Part shown: positions 30,262-39,300 of the stretch, in pieces | Position numbering within the stretch: the stretch's first letter is position 1 | Layout: each line of letters starts with the position of its first letter | Assembly (NCBI GenBank): GCA_020247305.1 | Contig: JADCJE010000142.1 | Span: 1 to 54,367, forward strand | DNA length: 54,367 nucleotides | Direction of reading: 5' to 3' | DNA from: Phycisphaerales bacterium | Lineage (GTDB): Bacteria > Planctomycetota > UBA1135 > UBA2386 | The notes under the pieces: generated by a model | What the model saw: the letters and a program-made list of their open reading frames with translations, nothing else | Database searches by the model: none | Told to the model about the DNA's origin: nothing | Made by a program: the position numbers and the translations under genes

Positions 30262-32316
30262 ATGCACAAGACGTTCTTGATGGGCGCGCTGACTTGGGCG
30301 CTGGCCGCGGCGGGCTTCACGCTCGCGCCGCAGGACCCTGCCGCGCCGAAGCCGGACCGGACGCAGGGCGTCAAGGTGACGTACGAACGCCTCGGCCCCG
30401 CCGACAGCAAGAAGCAGGTCCACAGCCAGCGCGCGCGTCTGCTGTCGCTCGCGGTCGAACGCGGCGAGACGGCGACGCCGTTCGTCGCGCCCGGCCTGTT
30501 CCGCGCCACCTATGCAGCGACGCTGAGCCTGTCGGCGCGCGAACGCTGCCGCTTCCGCATCGAGGGCCGCGGCAGCGTCAAGCTGACGATCAACGGCGAG
30601 GCGGTGCTCGACGGCGTGCTGCGCCCGGGCAAGCCGCTGGAGACGCCCGACGGCAAGGCGGTGCGGCTCAAGAAGGGCGACAACGAACTCGCGCTGGTGT
30701 TCGAGAGCACGGCGATGGGCGACGGGCAGTTCCGCCTGTCGTGGGCGGGCGCGGACTTCGGCTTCGAGCCGATCGCGCCCGAGCGCCTGACGTCGCCGGC
30801 CGACGACGCGGCGGTCCGCGCCGGCGAGGAACTGCAGCTCGGCCAGCAGCTGTGGGCCGAGCGCCGCTGCGCGCGCTGCCACGAGATGGATCAGAAGCGC
30901 GTCGGCGAGTCGGCGTTCGCCGAACTCGACACCGTCGGCCCCGACCTGCGGCAGGCCGGCGCGCGCATGCACCAGGACTGGCTGGCGGAGTGGCTGCTCG
31001 ATCCGCGCCGCTTCCGGCCCGACGCGACGATGCCCAAGCTGCCGCTGACGCCCGCCGAAGCCGCTGACCTCGCCGCATGGCTTGCCGGCATGGGCGCGCC
31101 CGGCGTCGCGCCGGCTGCGCCCGCCGACCTCGAAGCGAAGGGCCGCGCGCGCTTCCGCCAGCTCGGCTGCGTCGCCTGCCATCTCGAGCCCGGCGCCAAG
31201 CACGCCGAAGGCCACGGCGGCCGCATCGACCTCGCGTTCGTGCCGCAGAAGTGGCAAGGCGCGGCGCTCGCGGAGTACCTGCAGGAGCCGTCGCGCAACC
31301 ATCCCGACGTCCGCATGCCGGACCTGAAGCTGTCGCGCGACGACGCCGTGCTGCTCGCGAGCTGGCTGCTCGCCAGCGGCAGCAAGGAGGCGCTGCGGCC
31401 GCACAAGGGCGACGCCAGCCGCGGCAAGCGCCTCGCCGAGAAGCACGGCTGCGGCCTCTGCCACGGCCTCGACGCGCTGGTCGCCGACCGGCAGTGGCCG
31501 CGGTTGCGCAGCCTCAAGGCCGAGCGCGGCTGCCTTGCCGACGACGCGGCCAAGGCCGGCGCGCCCGACCACGGCTTCGACGCCGCCCAGCGCGCGGCGC
31601 TGCGCGCGTTCCTGGCGCACGCCGAGGAGGCGCCGTTCCGGCGTGCGCCGCTCGACTACGCCGCGCGCCATCTGACGAGCAGCAAGTGCACGCAGTGCCA
31701 CGCGCTCGACGGCCGGCCGTCGACGTGGGCGCACTGGACCGAGCAGCAGAACGCGGCGACGCCGCTGCCGAAGGACCAGGATCCGGTGGCGCAGGGCGTG
31801 CCGGGCCTGACCTGGGTCGGCGCCAAGCTGCAGCCGTCCTGGATGGAGCGCTTCGTCACCGGTCAGGAGAAGTCGCCGCGGCCGTGGCTCACCGCGCGCA
31901 TGCCGGCGTTCGCCAAGCAAGGTGGGACGATCGTCCAGGGCCTCGCGCGCATGCACGGCTACGGCGCGGCCGACGAGCCGCCGACGCCGACCGACGCCAA
32001 CGTCGCCGTGCACGGCGACCGCCTGCTGGCGCAGGGCACGGGCTTTGGCTGCGTGCAGTGCCACGCGCTCGGCGACAAGCCGGCGGTGCAGGTGTTCGAG
32101 CGCGAGGGCATCGAACTGACGACGGCGAAGAAGCGCCTGCGCCACGAGTACTACACGCGCTGGCTCGCCGACCCGCCGCGCGTCGATCCCGACGCCCGCA
32201 TGCCGAAGTACGCCGACGGCAAGGGCAAGACGGCGATCCTCGACGTGCTCGACGGCGACGCGGCGAGGCAGTTCGAGGCGATCTGGCAGCACCTCGGCAC
32301 GCGGCAGCCACGGTGA
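30262..32316 (+). CDS. Five-heme c-type cytochrome with N-terminal beta-sandwich
   Basis: 684 residues. Signal peptide about 1-22. A PA14-like or carbohydrate-binding beta-sandwich covers about 35-170 (RFRIEGRGSVKLTINGEAVL). Five heme sites follow: CARCH (203-207), CVACH (303-307), CGLCH (397-401), CTQCH (476-480) and CVQCH (597-601). Four have a later Met-Pro motif as likely axial ligand (MPKL, MPDL, MPAF, MPKY). The third heme lacks an obvious MP partner. Periplasmic electron carrier or terminal module for the upstream propeller protein, with which it is co-transcribed. Its TGA overlaps the GTG of the HAD gene by four bases. Confidence 0.9.
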   Translation: MHKTFLMGALTWALAAAGFTLAPQDPAAPKPDRTQGVKVTYERLGPADSKKQVHSQRARLLSLAVERGETATPFVAPGLFRATYAATLSLSARERCRFRIEGRGSVKLTINGEAVLDGVLRPGKPLETPDGKAVRLKKGDNELALVFESTAMGDGQFRLSWAGADFGFEPIAPERLTSPADDAAVRAGEELQLGQQLWAERRCARCHEMDQKRVGESAFAELDTVGPDLRQAGARMHQDWLAEWLLDPRRFRPDATMPKLPLTPAEAADLAAWLAGMGAPGVAPAAPADLEAKGRARFRQLGCVACHLEPGAKHAEGHGGRIDLAFVPQKWQGAALAEYLQEPSRNHPDVRMPDLKLSRDDAVLLASWLLASGSKEALRPHKGDASRGKRLAEKHGCGLCHGLDALVADRQWPRLRSLKAERGCLADDAAKAGAPDHGFDAAQRAALRAFLAHAEEAPFRRAPLDYAARHLTSSKCTQCHALDGRPSTWAHWTEQQNAATPLPKDQDPVAQGVPGLTWVGAKLQPSWMERFVTGQEKSPRPWLTARMPAFAKQGGTIVQGLARMHGYGAADEPPTPTDANVAVHGDRLLAQGTGFGCVQCHALGDKPAVQVFEREGIELTTAKKRLRHEYYTRWLADPPRVDPDARMPKYADGKGKTAILDVLDGDAARQFEAIWQHLGTRQPR

Positions 32317-32789
32317 CCGGCGCAGCACCGTTGCCGCGCCCCGACGCGCTGCTGCTCGATCTCGACGGCGTGCTCGCCGACCTGCACGGCCGGCGGGCGC
32401 TCGCGTCGACCGACGACGTCGCCGCACTCGCGGCGCTGCGCCCGCTCGCCGTCGTCACCAGCTGCCCGCGTCGCCTCGCCGAGTCGGTGCTGGCGCGCTA
32501 CGGCTTCCTTGCGCACGTGCGCGCGCTCGTCGTCGCCGAGGACGGACCGGGCAAGCCCGATCCGTTCCCGGTGCGCCTGGCACTCCAGCGCCTCGGCGCG
32601 CAGTCGGCGTGGATGCTGGGCGACAACCCGAGCGACGTGCAGGCGGCGGTCGCCGCCGGCGTGGTCGCGCTGGCGATCGCGCCGCGCGGGCCCGGCGCCG
32701 AGGGCCACGCCGCCCGGCTGCGCGCCGCCGGCGCGGTGCGCTTGCTGCCGGACGTCGCCGCGCTGCGCGCCTTGCTGGCGACGGACTGA
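32313..32789 (+). CDS. Small HAD-superfamily phosphatase
   Basis: 158 residues from a GTG that overlaps the cytochrome stop (GTGA). The HAD motifs are in order: motif I LLLDLDGVLADL with nucleophile Asp16 and Asp18, motif II VVTSCP near 48-53, a Lys in GPGKPDPF, and motif IV GDNPSDVQAAV. At 158 residues there is little room for a cap domain between motifs I and II, so it is close to a capless form and might act on large substrates. It resembles phosphoglycolate-phosphatase-like members. The substrate cannot be named. Coupling to the cytochrome gene is unusual but may be only positional. Confidence 0.85.
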   Translation: MTGAAPLPRPDALLLDLDGVLADLHGRRALASTDDVAALAALRPLAVVTSCPRRLAESVLARYGFLAHVRALVVAEDGPGKPDPFPVRLALQRLGAQSAWMLGDNPSDVQAAVAAGVVALAIAPRGPGAEGHAARLRAAGAVRLLPDVAALRALLATD

Positions 32790-33277
32790 CCGCTGTGGCT
32801 GGACACGACTCGGCAGGATGTCGTGCGGCCTGGCCCAGCTCGCTTGCTGATGACGGACGCCCCTTCGGCAACTCTGCGTAGTCGTGCGTCGCGTGCTGTC
32901 CGGCCGCGGCGCAGTGAATGGGATGGACCTGATCTGCAGCGCCGTCGTTGCGTGGGACCAGGCGCCCTAGCACGCGACGGCCGGGTGCCGCGCAGTTCGT
33001 TGGACAACGCGAACCTCGCCATCCGCGTCGCCGCTTCGAAAAGATATCGCACAATTTCGCTAAGGGCGGACAAAGCGCCAACGCGCCCTCAGGGCTTGCG
33101 ACCTGGAGTGCGACAAAGAATCTCCAGATTTCTGTCCGCGGAAGGCGGTCTCAGACGCCTAAGGGAACGGCTGGACGAGGTCCCGTGATGGTCGCGGGGT
33201 TGCTCCAAGGCCAGCCGAAGCCTACGCGTACTCCGTTCACTTGGTGAAGACATGAACTCCGTTCACTTGGTGAAGAC
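32790..33277. other. 488-bp stretch without a convincing gene
   Basis: No ORF here has a start signal, a recognisable family or the codon pattern of its neighbours. The short frames on both strands are Arg/Ser/Pro-rich and overlap each other. A patch around 33030-33150 is visibly richer in A and T than the rest of the window and could carry the promoter of the gene at 33278. The stretch ends in a perfect 26-bp tandem duplication. It may hold remains of a decayed gene. Confidence 0.6.
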
Positions 33278-33281
33278 ATGA
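33230..33281 (+). repeat. Perfect 26-bp tandem duplication containing a start codon
   Basis: Bases 33230-33255 are repeated exactly at 33256-33281. Each copy ends in GAAGACATGA, so the ATG and its upstream purine stretch are duplicated. The second ATG (33278) opens the 201-codon gene. The first ATG (33252) is in another frame, since 26 is not a multiple of 3. Confidence 0.95.
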
Positions 33282-33883
33282 TCAGGACCGTCGTCTCAGC
33301 CGTCTTGGCTGCATTCGTAGCCCTCATTGCGCCCAGGCAGCCTGTGCCACCGTTGTCTCTGCTGGCGAACACGAACCCGTGCGAGTGCACGGTCGTGAAC
33401 GCCGCCAGCTCGACGAGGCTGGAAGACGTGTGTGAGTGCGCTGTTCCAGGAGCTGCGCCCGGCCCGTCGATCAGCGCGAGCGTTCCCGTCTACCCGCAAG
33501 GCTTGCCTGCCCCGGGCGAGTGTAATGCTGGCACTTGCAACGGCAACAACCGCTGCACCTACGCCGACATGACGGTCAGCGTGACGATTTCGGCCTGCGC
33601 CCGAGACTGCACGAAGCACAAACCGAATGCCCCCGGCGTGACGTGGGAGAGGCCAGCATTCGCGGACGGCAACGCGGCAGCGTCGAAAGGCACGGTGCCG
33701 TTCGGTCAGGTGCATTCGTTTGCTTCGTCGAAGCCAGTCAGGCTGGTCAGTGCGGAGTGCGGAACCAAAACCATGACCGATTCGATCACGTTCTACCACG
33801 CGAACGGCAACGAGGCCTTCAAGCTCGAATTCAAGTTCGCATGCGGGTCGTGCGCAGCGCAGCGGCAGGGCGATGGCTCCTGA
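33278..33883 (+). CDS. Secreted cysteine-rich protein of unknown function
   Basis: 201 residues. Signal-like N-terminus MIRTVVSAVLAAFVALIA. The mature part has twelve cysteines, several in close pairs (CEC twice, CNAGTC, CGSC), suggesting a disulfide-stabilised extracellular domain. No catalytic motif and no family recognised. The start ATG lies in the second copy of a 26-bp duplication with the purine stretch GGTGAAGA just upstream. Base composition is somewhat less GC-rich than most of the window. The next gene starts 11 bp before its stop, so the two are probably translated together and form a small module. Confidence 0.7.
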   Translation: MIRTVVSAVLAAFVALIAPRQPVPPLSLLANTNPCECTVVNAASSTRLEDVCECAVPGAAPGPSISASVPVYPQGLPAPGECNAGTCNGNNRCTYADMTVSVTISACARDCTKHKPNAPGVTWERPAFADGNAAASKGTVPFGQVHSFASSKPVRLVSAECGTKTMTDSITFYHANGNEAFKLEFKFACGSCAAQRQGDGS

Positions 33884-34760
33884 GCACGGCGATCCGTCGA
33901 GGAGCCTGAGTGCGCCGACTCCGCCCAAGTCGGACGCTCCGCAGGCCGTCGTCTCCGGTGCGACGATCAGGGTGGCAGGCGTTGTTCTCGTCGTCGCAGC
34001 GATCGTCGCAGCGTTGTGGAACGGTCGCGTGGGCACGGATCCTCCCGCACGCCCCGACGGGGAGATCGCAGCCACCGAGTCACGCAGCGATGCGGCGAGC
34101 GTAAAGCAGCCGCCTGCGGGCGGCGACGGGCCGTCGGATCGGGTCGCCAAACCGCTGCTGGCGCCGGAGCCGGAGGTCGCTCCGTCCGCGAGCACGGCCC
34201 TGCAGAAGCTCGATCCGTCGATTGCGCACGCGCTGACATTCGTGGTACGCACCAATCTCGCGAGCTTCGACCAGCGGCGCGCAGCGCTCGAGCCGCGGAC
34301 GACGGAGTCCGGCTTCGTCTATCTCGAGTATCTGGAGGCCGACCTGTCCTGGCGCATGGAGAAGGGTGCGCTGGAGACGCTCGAACGAGGCGAGTGTTAT
34401 GCCATGCCGTCGTCGGTGTCGGGAGTCATGCCGCAAGACCTCTTCGCCGGCCAGCCGTTCATGGCGTACACCGGACCCGTTCGAAATGGTCCGTCCTGGG
34501 TCGCCGTTCCGGTCGGCGACGGCCCTGCGATCATGGCCATGCGGCGATCGATCCTGGAACTGCGGGAAGTGCTCGTGAGCGAGTACATCGCCGAATTCAA
34601 CGCCAAGCCCGATGCGGAACGGGCGTCGCTGCGGGCGAGCTGTGCCGGCAAGGGCCTCCACTACGAGTTTCCCGGGTTGCCCTATCACGTGAGCAGTCTG
34701 GTTGCTTGGCGGATGAGCTGGTCTGCAACGGGGAACTACATCGCCATCAAGGCCAATTGA
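33873..34760 (+). CDS. Single-pass membrane protein of unknown function
   Basis: 295 residues, starting inside the end of the Cys-rich gene (11-bp overlap). A short polar N-terminus (Ser/Pro/Asp-rich) is followed by one membrane segment at about 31-50 (TIRVAGVVLVVAAIVAALW). A Pro/Glu-rich linker leads to a globular C-terminal domain from about 115, with FVVRTNLASFDQRRAALEPR, WRMEKGALETLERGECYAMP and SSLVAWRMSWSATGNYIAI. No family recognised. The predicted topology places the C-terminal domain outside the cytoplasm, where it could interact with the secreted Cys-rich partner. That pairing is inference from the overlap. Confidence 0.68.
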   Translation: MAPEHGDPSRSLSAPTPPKSDAPQAVVSGATIRVAGVVLVVAAIVAALWNGRVGTDPPARPDGEIAATESRSDAASVKQPPAGGDGPSDRVAKPLLAPEPEVAPSASTALQKLDPSIAHALTFVVRTNLASFDQRRAALEPRTTESGFVYLEYLEADLSWRMEKGALETLERGECYAMPSSVSGVMPQDLFAGQPFMAYTGPVRNGPSWVAVPVGDGPAIMAMRRSILELREVLVSEYIAEFNAKPDAERASLRASCAGKGLHYEFPGLPYHVSSLVAWRMSWSATGNYIAIKAN

Positions 34761-34967
34761 GTTCGGGCCAAGCCGGCTGCACGCGAGAAGCTGCGGTGCT
34801 GGCACGTGGGGAATGCCCGCTTGCCGCCAGAGACCCCCGTGGACCAGTGGCCGCCGGGCGCTTGGGCTGCGGCGGCCGGCGCGCCGAGCCTGCGGCAAGC
34901 GCAACGATCAGCGCGCATGGCGCTGCCAGGACGGACGGTACTGCCATCCGCCCGCGCCCCGCCGGCC

Positions 34968-36314
34968 TCACTTGCCGCGCAATTGCCGGTAGCGTGCGCG
35001 GTACTTCGCCGCCAGTTCGCTGTGCTTGCTGCGCAGGTCGATCGCGCGGCCGCGCACGTAGGCCTGTTCGATGCGCGTCGAGAGGTCGAACGGGTGGCCG
35101 TCGGCGACGAACAGCGTCGCGTGCTTGCCGACCGACAGCGAGCCGAGCTGCTCGCCGACGCCGGCGATCTCGGCGGCGTCGAGCGTGACCGCCGCGAGCG
35201 CGCGGTCGCGGCCGAGCCCGAACGCCGCGGCGGTCGCCGCGTGGTAGGGCAGGTTGCGTTCGTTGCTCGGCTCGCCGCCGCAGGCGATGCAGAAGCGCAC
35301 GCCGGCGTCCTGCAGGCGCTTGGGCAGCGTGAACGCCTCGTCGTAGGCGGCGTCGTCGCGCGTCGGCAGGCGGTGCACGCCGGTGACGACCACCGGCACC
35401 GCGTGGCGCCGCAGCAGGTCGGCGCAGGCGACGGCGTCGCGGCCGCCGACGACCACCGCGCGCAGGCCGCGGCCGACGGCCCAGCGCACGGCGCTCTCGA
35501 TCTGCTCCTGCTCGCTGGCCAGCAGGAACACGCGCGCTTCGCCGCGCAGCGCCGAGACGAGCGCCTGGTGGCGCACGTCGATCGGGATCGTCGCATCGGC
35601 GACATAGGCGTCGAGCCAGCTGCGCGCGGCCGCGAAGGCGTCGTCGATGCGCTGGCGGGCCTTCTTCGTCGCCTCGCCGTCGTCGCCGCCGCCGCCGGTC
35701 GCGGTCCCGCGCATGCCGCGGCGGCCAAAGCCGCCGCCGCCGCGCGCCGGCCAGCCGACGACCACGCCGACGTCGGCCACGACCGACAGCTCGGCGTTGG
35801 TCCAGCCGTCGAGTTCGATCGCCGAGGCGCGGCCGGGCAGCAGCCCGCCGGTCGGGAACAGCACGCTGGCGAGCACGCCGTTCTGCCGCGTCACCGGGAA
35901 GCCGGTGGTGTCCGGATTGACCGCGACCAGCGCCAGCGCCTCGGGCGACAGCTCGCCGACCTCGTCGGTGTCGACCGTCTGCCGCACCGAGCCGATCTCG
36001 ACGAGGCCCAGTTGCGAGCCGACCGCGACCATGCCGGGGAACACGTGCTTGCCTTGCAGGTCGACGACGACCGGCTGCGCACCGTCCGGCAGCTTCGGCT
36101 CCTCGCCGGCGGGATGCACGCCGCGGAGGACGCCGTCCTGGAACCACAGCGTGCCGCCGAGCAGCACGCCGCTCGACACCGTGTGCAGCGACGCGTTGCG
36201 CAGCACGACGGGGGCCTGCTGCGGTGCGCCCTTGTGCAGCAGGTCCTGGGCGAGGCCTTTGAGCGCGAAGACGGACAGCGCGGCGAGCGCGCACGACGTG
36301 CGGAGCAGGTGCAT
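34968..36314 (-). CDS. Secreted amidohydrolase-like protein lacking the HxH metal motif
   Basis: 448 residues. Signal peptide about 1-22 (MHLLRTSCALAALSVFALKG). The amidohydrolase framework is clear: an N-terminal beta-sandwich strand VVLRNASLHTVSSGVLLGGTL, then PGMVAVGSQLGLVEIGSV where family members have PG-I-D-x-H-x-H. The closing segment SLSVGKHATLFVADGHPFDLSTRIEQAYVRGR is the usual dehydratase-like C-terminal strand set. The metal-binding His-x-His is replaced by Gly-Ser-Gln, so this copy is probably not a standard metal hydrolase. Its start overlaps the stop of the larger amidohydrolase gene by one base, so the two products are made together and may associate. Confidence 0.82.
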   Translation of the reverse strand: MHLLRTSCALAALSVFALKGLAQDLLHKGAPQQAPVVLRNASLHTVSSGVLLGGTLWFQDGVLRGVHPAGEEPKLPDGAQPVVVDLQGKHVFPGMVAVGSQLGLVEIGSVRQTVDTDEVGELSPEALALVAVNPDTTGFPVTRQNGVLASVLFPTGGLLPGRASAIELDGWTNAELSVVADVGVVVGWPARGGGGFGRRGMRGTATGGGGDDGEATKKARQRIDDAFAAARSWLDAYVADATIPIDVRHQALVSALRGEARVFLLASEQEQIESAVRWAVGRGLRAVVVGGRDAVACADLLRRHAVPVVVTGVHRLPTRDDAAYDEAFTLPKRLQDAGVRFCIACGGEPSNERNLPYHAATAAAFGLGRDRALAAVTLDAAEIAGVGEQLGSLSVGKHATLFVADGHPFDLSTRIEQAYVRGRAIDLRSKHSELAAKYRARYRQLRGK

Positions 36315-39300
36315 CAGCGGCCTCCCATCAGGTTGCGGCAGCAGTAGTCCTCGGTCAGGTCTTCGGCGGCCCAGTAGGCGTCCTTCGGATCGCCGGCCTT
36401 GGCGGTGCGGCCCTTGGCGCCGCCGGCGGCCGCGCGCTGCAGCAAGCGCGTGCGTTCCTGCAGGATGCGGACGCGGCACTCGGCGTCGCGCGCGAGCGAG
36501 AACAGCTGCCGGCCGTCGACCCACGTCGCCGTGCAGATCGCGTCGTACGACAGCGGATCGGCCGACCACAGCGCGACGTCGGCGTCCTTGCCGGCCGTCA
36601 GCGAGCCGGTCTGCGCGAACACGCCGAGCTGCTTGGCCGGATTGGCGGTGACGAACATCAGCGCCTCGTGCGGCGCGACGCGGCCGTACTTGACCGCCTT
36701 GGCGGCCTCGGTATTGAGCCGGCGCGCGTGTTCGTCGCTGTCGGAGTTGATCGACACCAGCACGCCCTGCTCGTGCAGGATCGCGGCGTTGTCGGCGATC
36801 GCGTCGAAGACCTCGAACTTGTAGCCCCACCAGTCGCTGAACGACGACGCGCCGGCGCCCGCCTTGGCGATCGCGTCGGCGACCTTGTAGCCCTCCAGCA
36901 CGTGCTGGAACGTGCCGATGCGCATCGCGCCGTGCTCGGCCTTCAGCTGGCAGAGCATGAAGATCTCGTCCTGGCGGTAGCTGTGGCAGTGGATCCAGCG
37001 CCGGCCGCCGACGATCTCGGCCATCGCCTCCAGCTCCAGGTCGCGCCGCGGCGGCAGCACGGCGGCGCGGCGGAAGGGAACTAGCGCCTCGTAGGCGTCC
37101 TGCTCGCGGCGCCACGCGATCGCGGCGGCGATCCGGTCGCGGATCAGCGCCTCGACGCCCATGCGCGTCTGTGGGTAGCGGCCGCCGCCGGGGCCGTTGG
37201 CGCCGCGCGGGTTCTCGCCGAGCGCCCACTTCATGCCCGGCTGCGCGCCGTGCAGGTGCATGTCCTCGGGGTTGGCGACGCCGTAGCGGACCTTCGTCGT
37301 CTGGCTCTGGCCGCCGATCGCGTTGGCCGAGCCGTGCAGCTGGTTGACGGCCGTGACGCCACCGGCCAGCTGGCGGTACCAGCTGACGTCATCGGGGTCG
37401 AGCACGTCGGCGATGCGGACCTCGGCGGTCACCGCCTGCCCGCTCTCGTTGACGCCGCGGCGGATGCCGGTGTGCGAGTGGCAGTCGATCAGGCCCGGCG
37501 TCACGTGCAGGCCCTTGCCGTCGATCGTGGTCGTGCCTGGCGGCAGCGGCGGCATGCCCGCACGCGGGCCGGCGTAGAGGATGCGGCCGTCCTGCGCGAC
37601 CAGCGCGCCGTCGCGCACGATGCCGGCGGCCTCCACAGTCCACAGCGTCGCGCCGACGATGGCGAACGGCGCTGCGTCCGGCAGCGCCACGAAGCCGTAG
37701 CCGCCGAGCGGCGTCGGCAGCGGGTCGAGCGACGGCGGCGCCGGCTTGCGCGCGGGCTTGGCGGCGTCCTTGCCCTTGGCCTTGCCGTCGGCGTCCGCGG
37801 TCTTGCCGTCGCCGTCCTTCGGCGCCTCGGCGGCGTCCGCCGGCTTCGGTGCGCGTTCGCAGCGCACCGCGACGGTGCGGCCGTCGGGCGTCGTCACCGC
37901 GCCGCGCAGGCCGTCGCTGGCGACGAACAGCCGCAGCCAGTGTTCGCCGTCCATGCCGATCTCCTTGCCGGCGAGGCGGCAGGTCAGCGTCGTGCCATCG
38001 CGCTGCACCGCGGCGACCGTCAGCTTGGCGTCGCCGAGCGCGCACGTGAGCTTGTCGCCGTCGATGGTCACGACCGGCGGCGTCGCGGCCTCGCCGCCGG
38101 GCCAGCCGTCGCGCCACGCCCAGGCGCCGTCGAGGCCTTCGTCCTTCGGCCGTGCGACGACGTGCCGCACGCCGCCGACCCAGACCTCGCGCACCTCGGC
38201 CTTCTCGTCGAACAGCCCGCCGCCAGCGACCAGCACGAGGTTGGCGAGCTGGCCGGCGGCGAGCGAGCCGGCGTGCGCGTCGATGCCGAGCAGGCGCGCC
38301 GGCACGGTCGTCAGCGCCGCGAGCGCCTCGTCGGCGGTGACGCCGCACGCCATCGCCTCGCGCACGTTGGCGAGGAAGTCCTTGCGGTCGCGCAGCCGCG
38401 CCGTCGTCCACGCCACCGTCACGCCGGCGTCGAGCAGGCGCTTGCTGTTGGTCGGGGCCTGTTCCCACGACTGCAGCTGCCGCAGCGACGTGCGCTCGGC
38501 GGCCGCCGCGGTGGCGACGTCGGGCGCGTCGGGGAAGGCGAGCGGCACGACGAACGCGGCCTTCGTCGCGGCAATCGCGGCAAGCCGCCGGAACTCCATG
38601 CCGCTGCCGACGACGACCGCCGGCCGTTCGAACTCGGCGGCGACGGCGAGCAGGCGCAGCGCCTGCAGTTCGTCCTGCGCGTCGCACCACAGCGGCAGCG
38701 TCCGCTGGTCGGCGAGCGCCTGCAGCGCCGCCGACGGTTGCGGCGCGCGGCCGGCGAGCGCGGGGTCCTTGGCGACGGCGGCGCGGCAGCGGTCGAACCA
38801 CTGGCCGTCGGCGAGCGATTGGCGCAGCAGCGCGATCGCGCCCATCTCGCTGTCGGGGTACCCGTCGCGGCTCGTCTGCAGGCTGGCGGCGGCGAAGGCG
38901 CGGTCGCGCACGACGCGCACCGGCGCGGTGGCGGCGGGTTCGTCGAGCAGCACGACGGCGGCCGTGCCCTTCAGGATGCCGCCCGACGGCACGGCGGCGG
39001 CGAGCGCGAAGCCGAGCTTGCGCAGCGCCTCGCGGTCGGCGGCCGCAACGAGCGCGCCGTCGCGCGCGTCGCGCTGCGGCTGCACCATCGGGTTCCAGTG
39101 CTGGTCGCTGCGCGCCGGATCGAGCGCGGGGACGTCGGACGGATACCACGGCTCGATCAGGCCGGGGTAGAGCACGAGCCCCGCGCAGTCGACCACCGTC
39201 GCGCCGGGCGGCGGTCCGCCCGGTTCCACGGCGACGATGCGGCCGTCGCGCACGACGACGGTGGCCTCGGCCGCCGCCTGGCCGGCGGCGCGCACGACCT

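Noticed and set aside
32948-33247. A 99-codon plus-strand ORF in the 488-bp gap
   Set aside because: No start signal, Arg/Pro/Ser-rich and overlapped by equally long frames on the other strand; no family likeness.
34747-34950. A short minus-strand ORF with a signal-like start (MAVPSVLAAPCALIVALAAG) between converging genes
   Set aside because: It runs antisense into the end of the gene at 33873-34760, has no ribosome binding site, and the remainder is Pro/Arg/Ser-rich without a domain.
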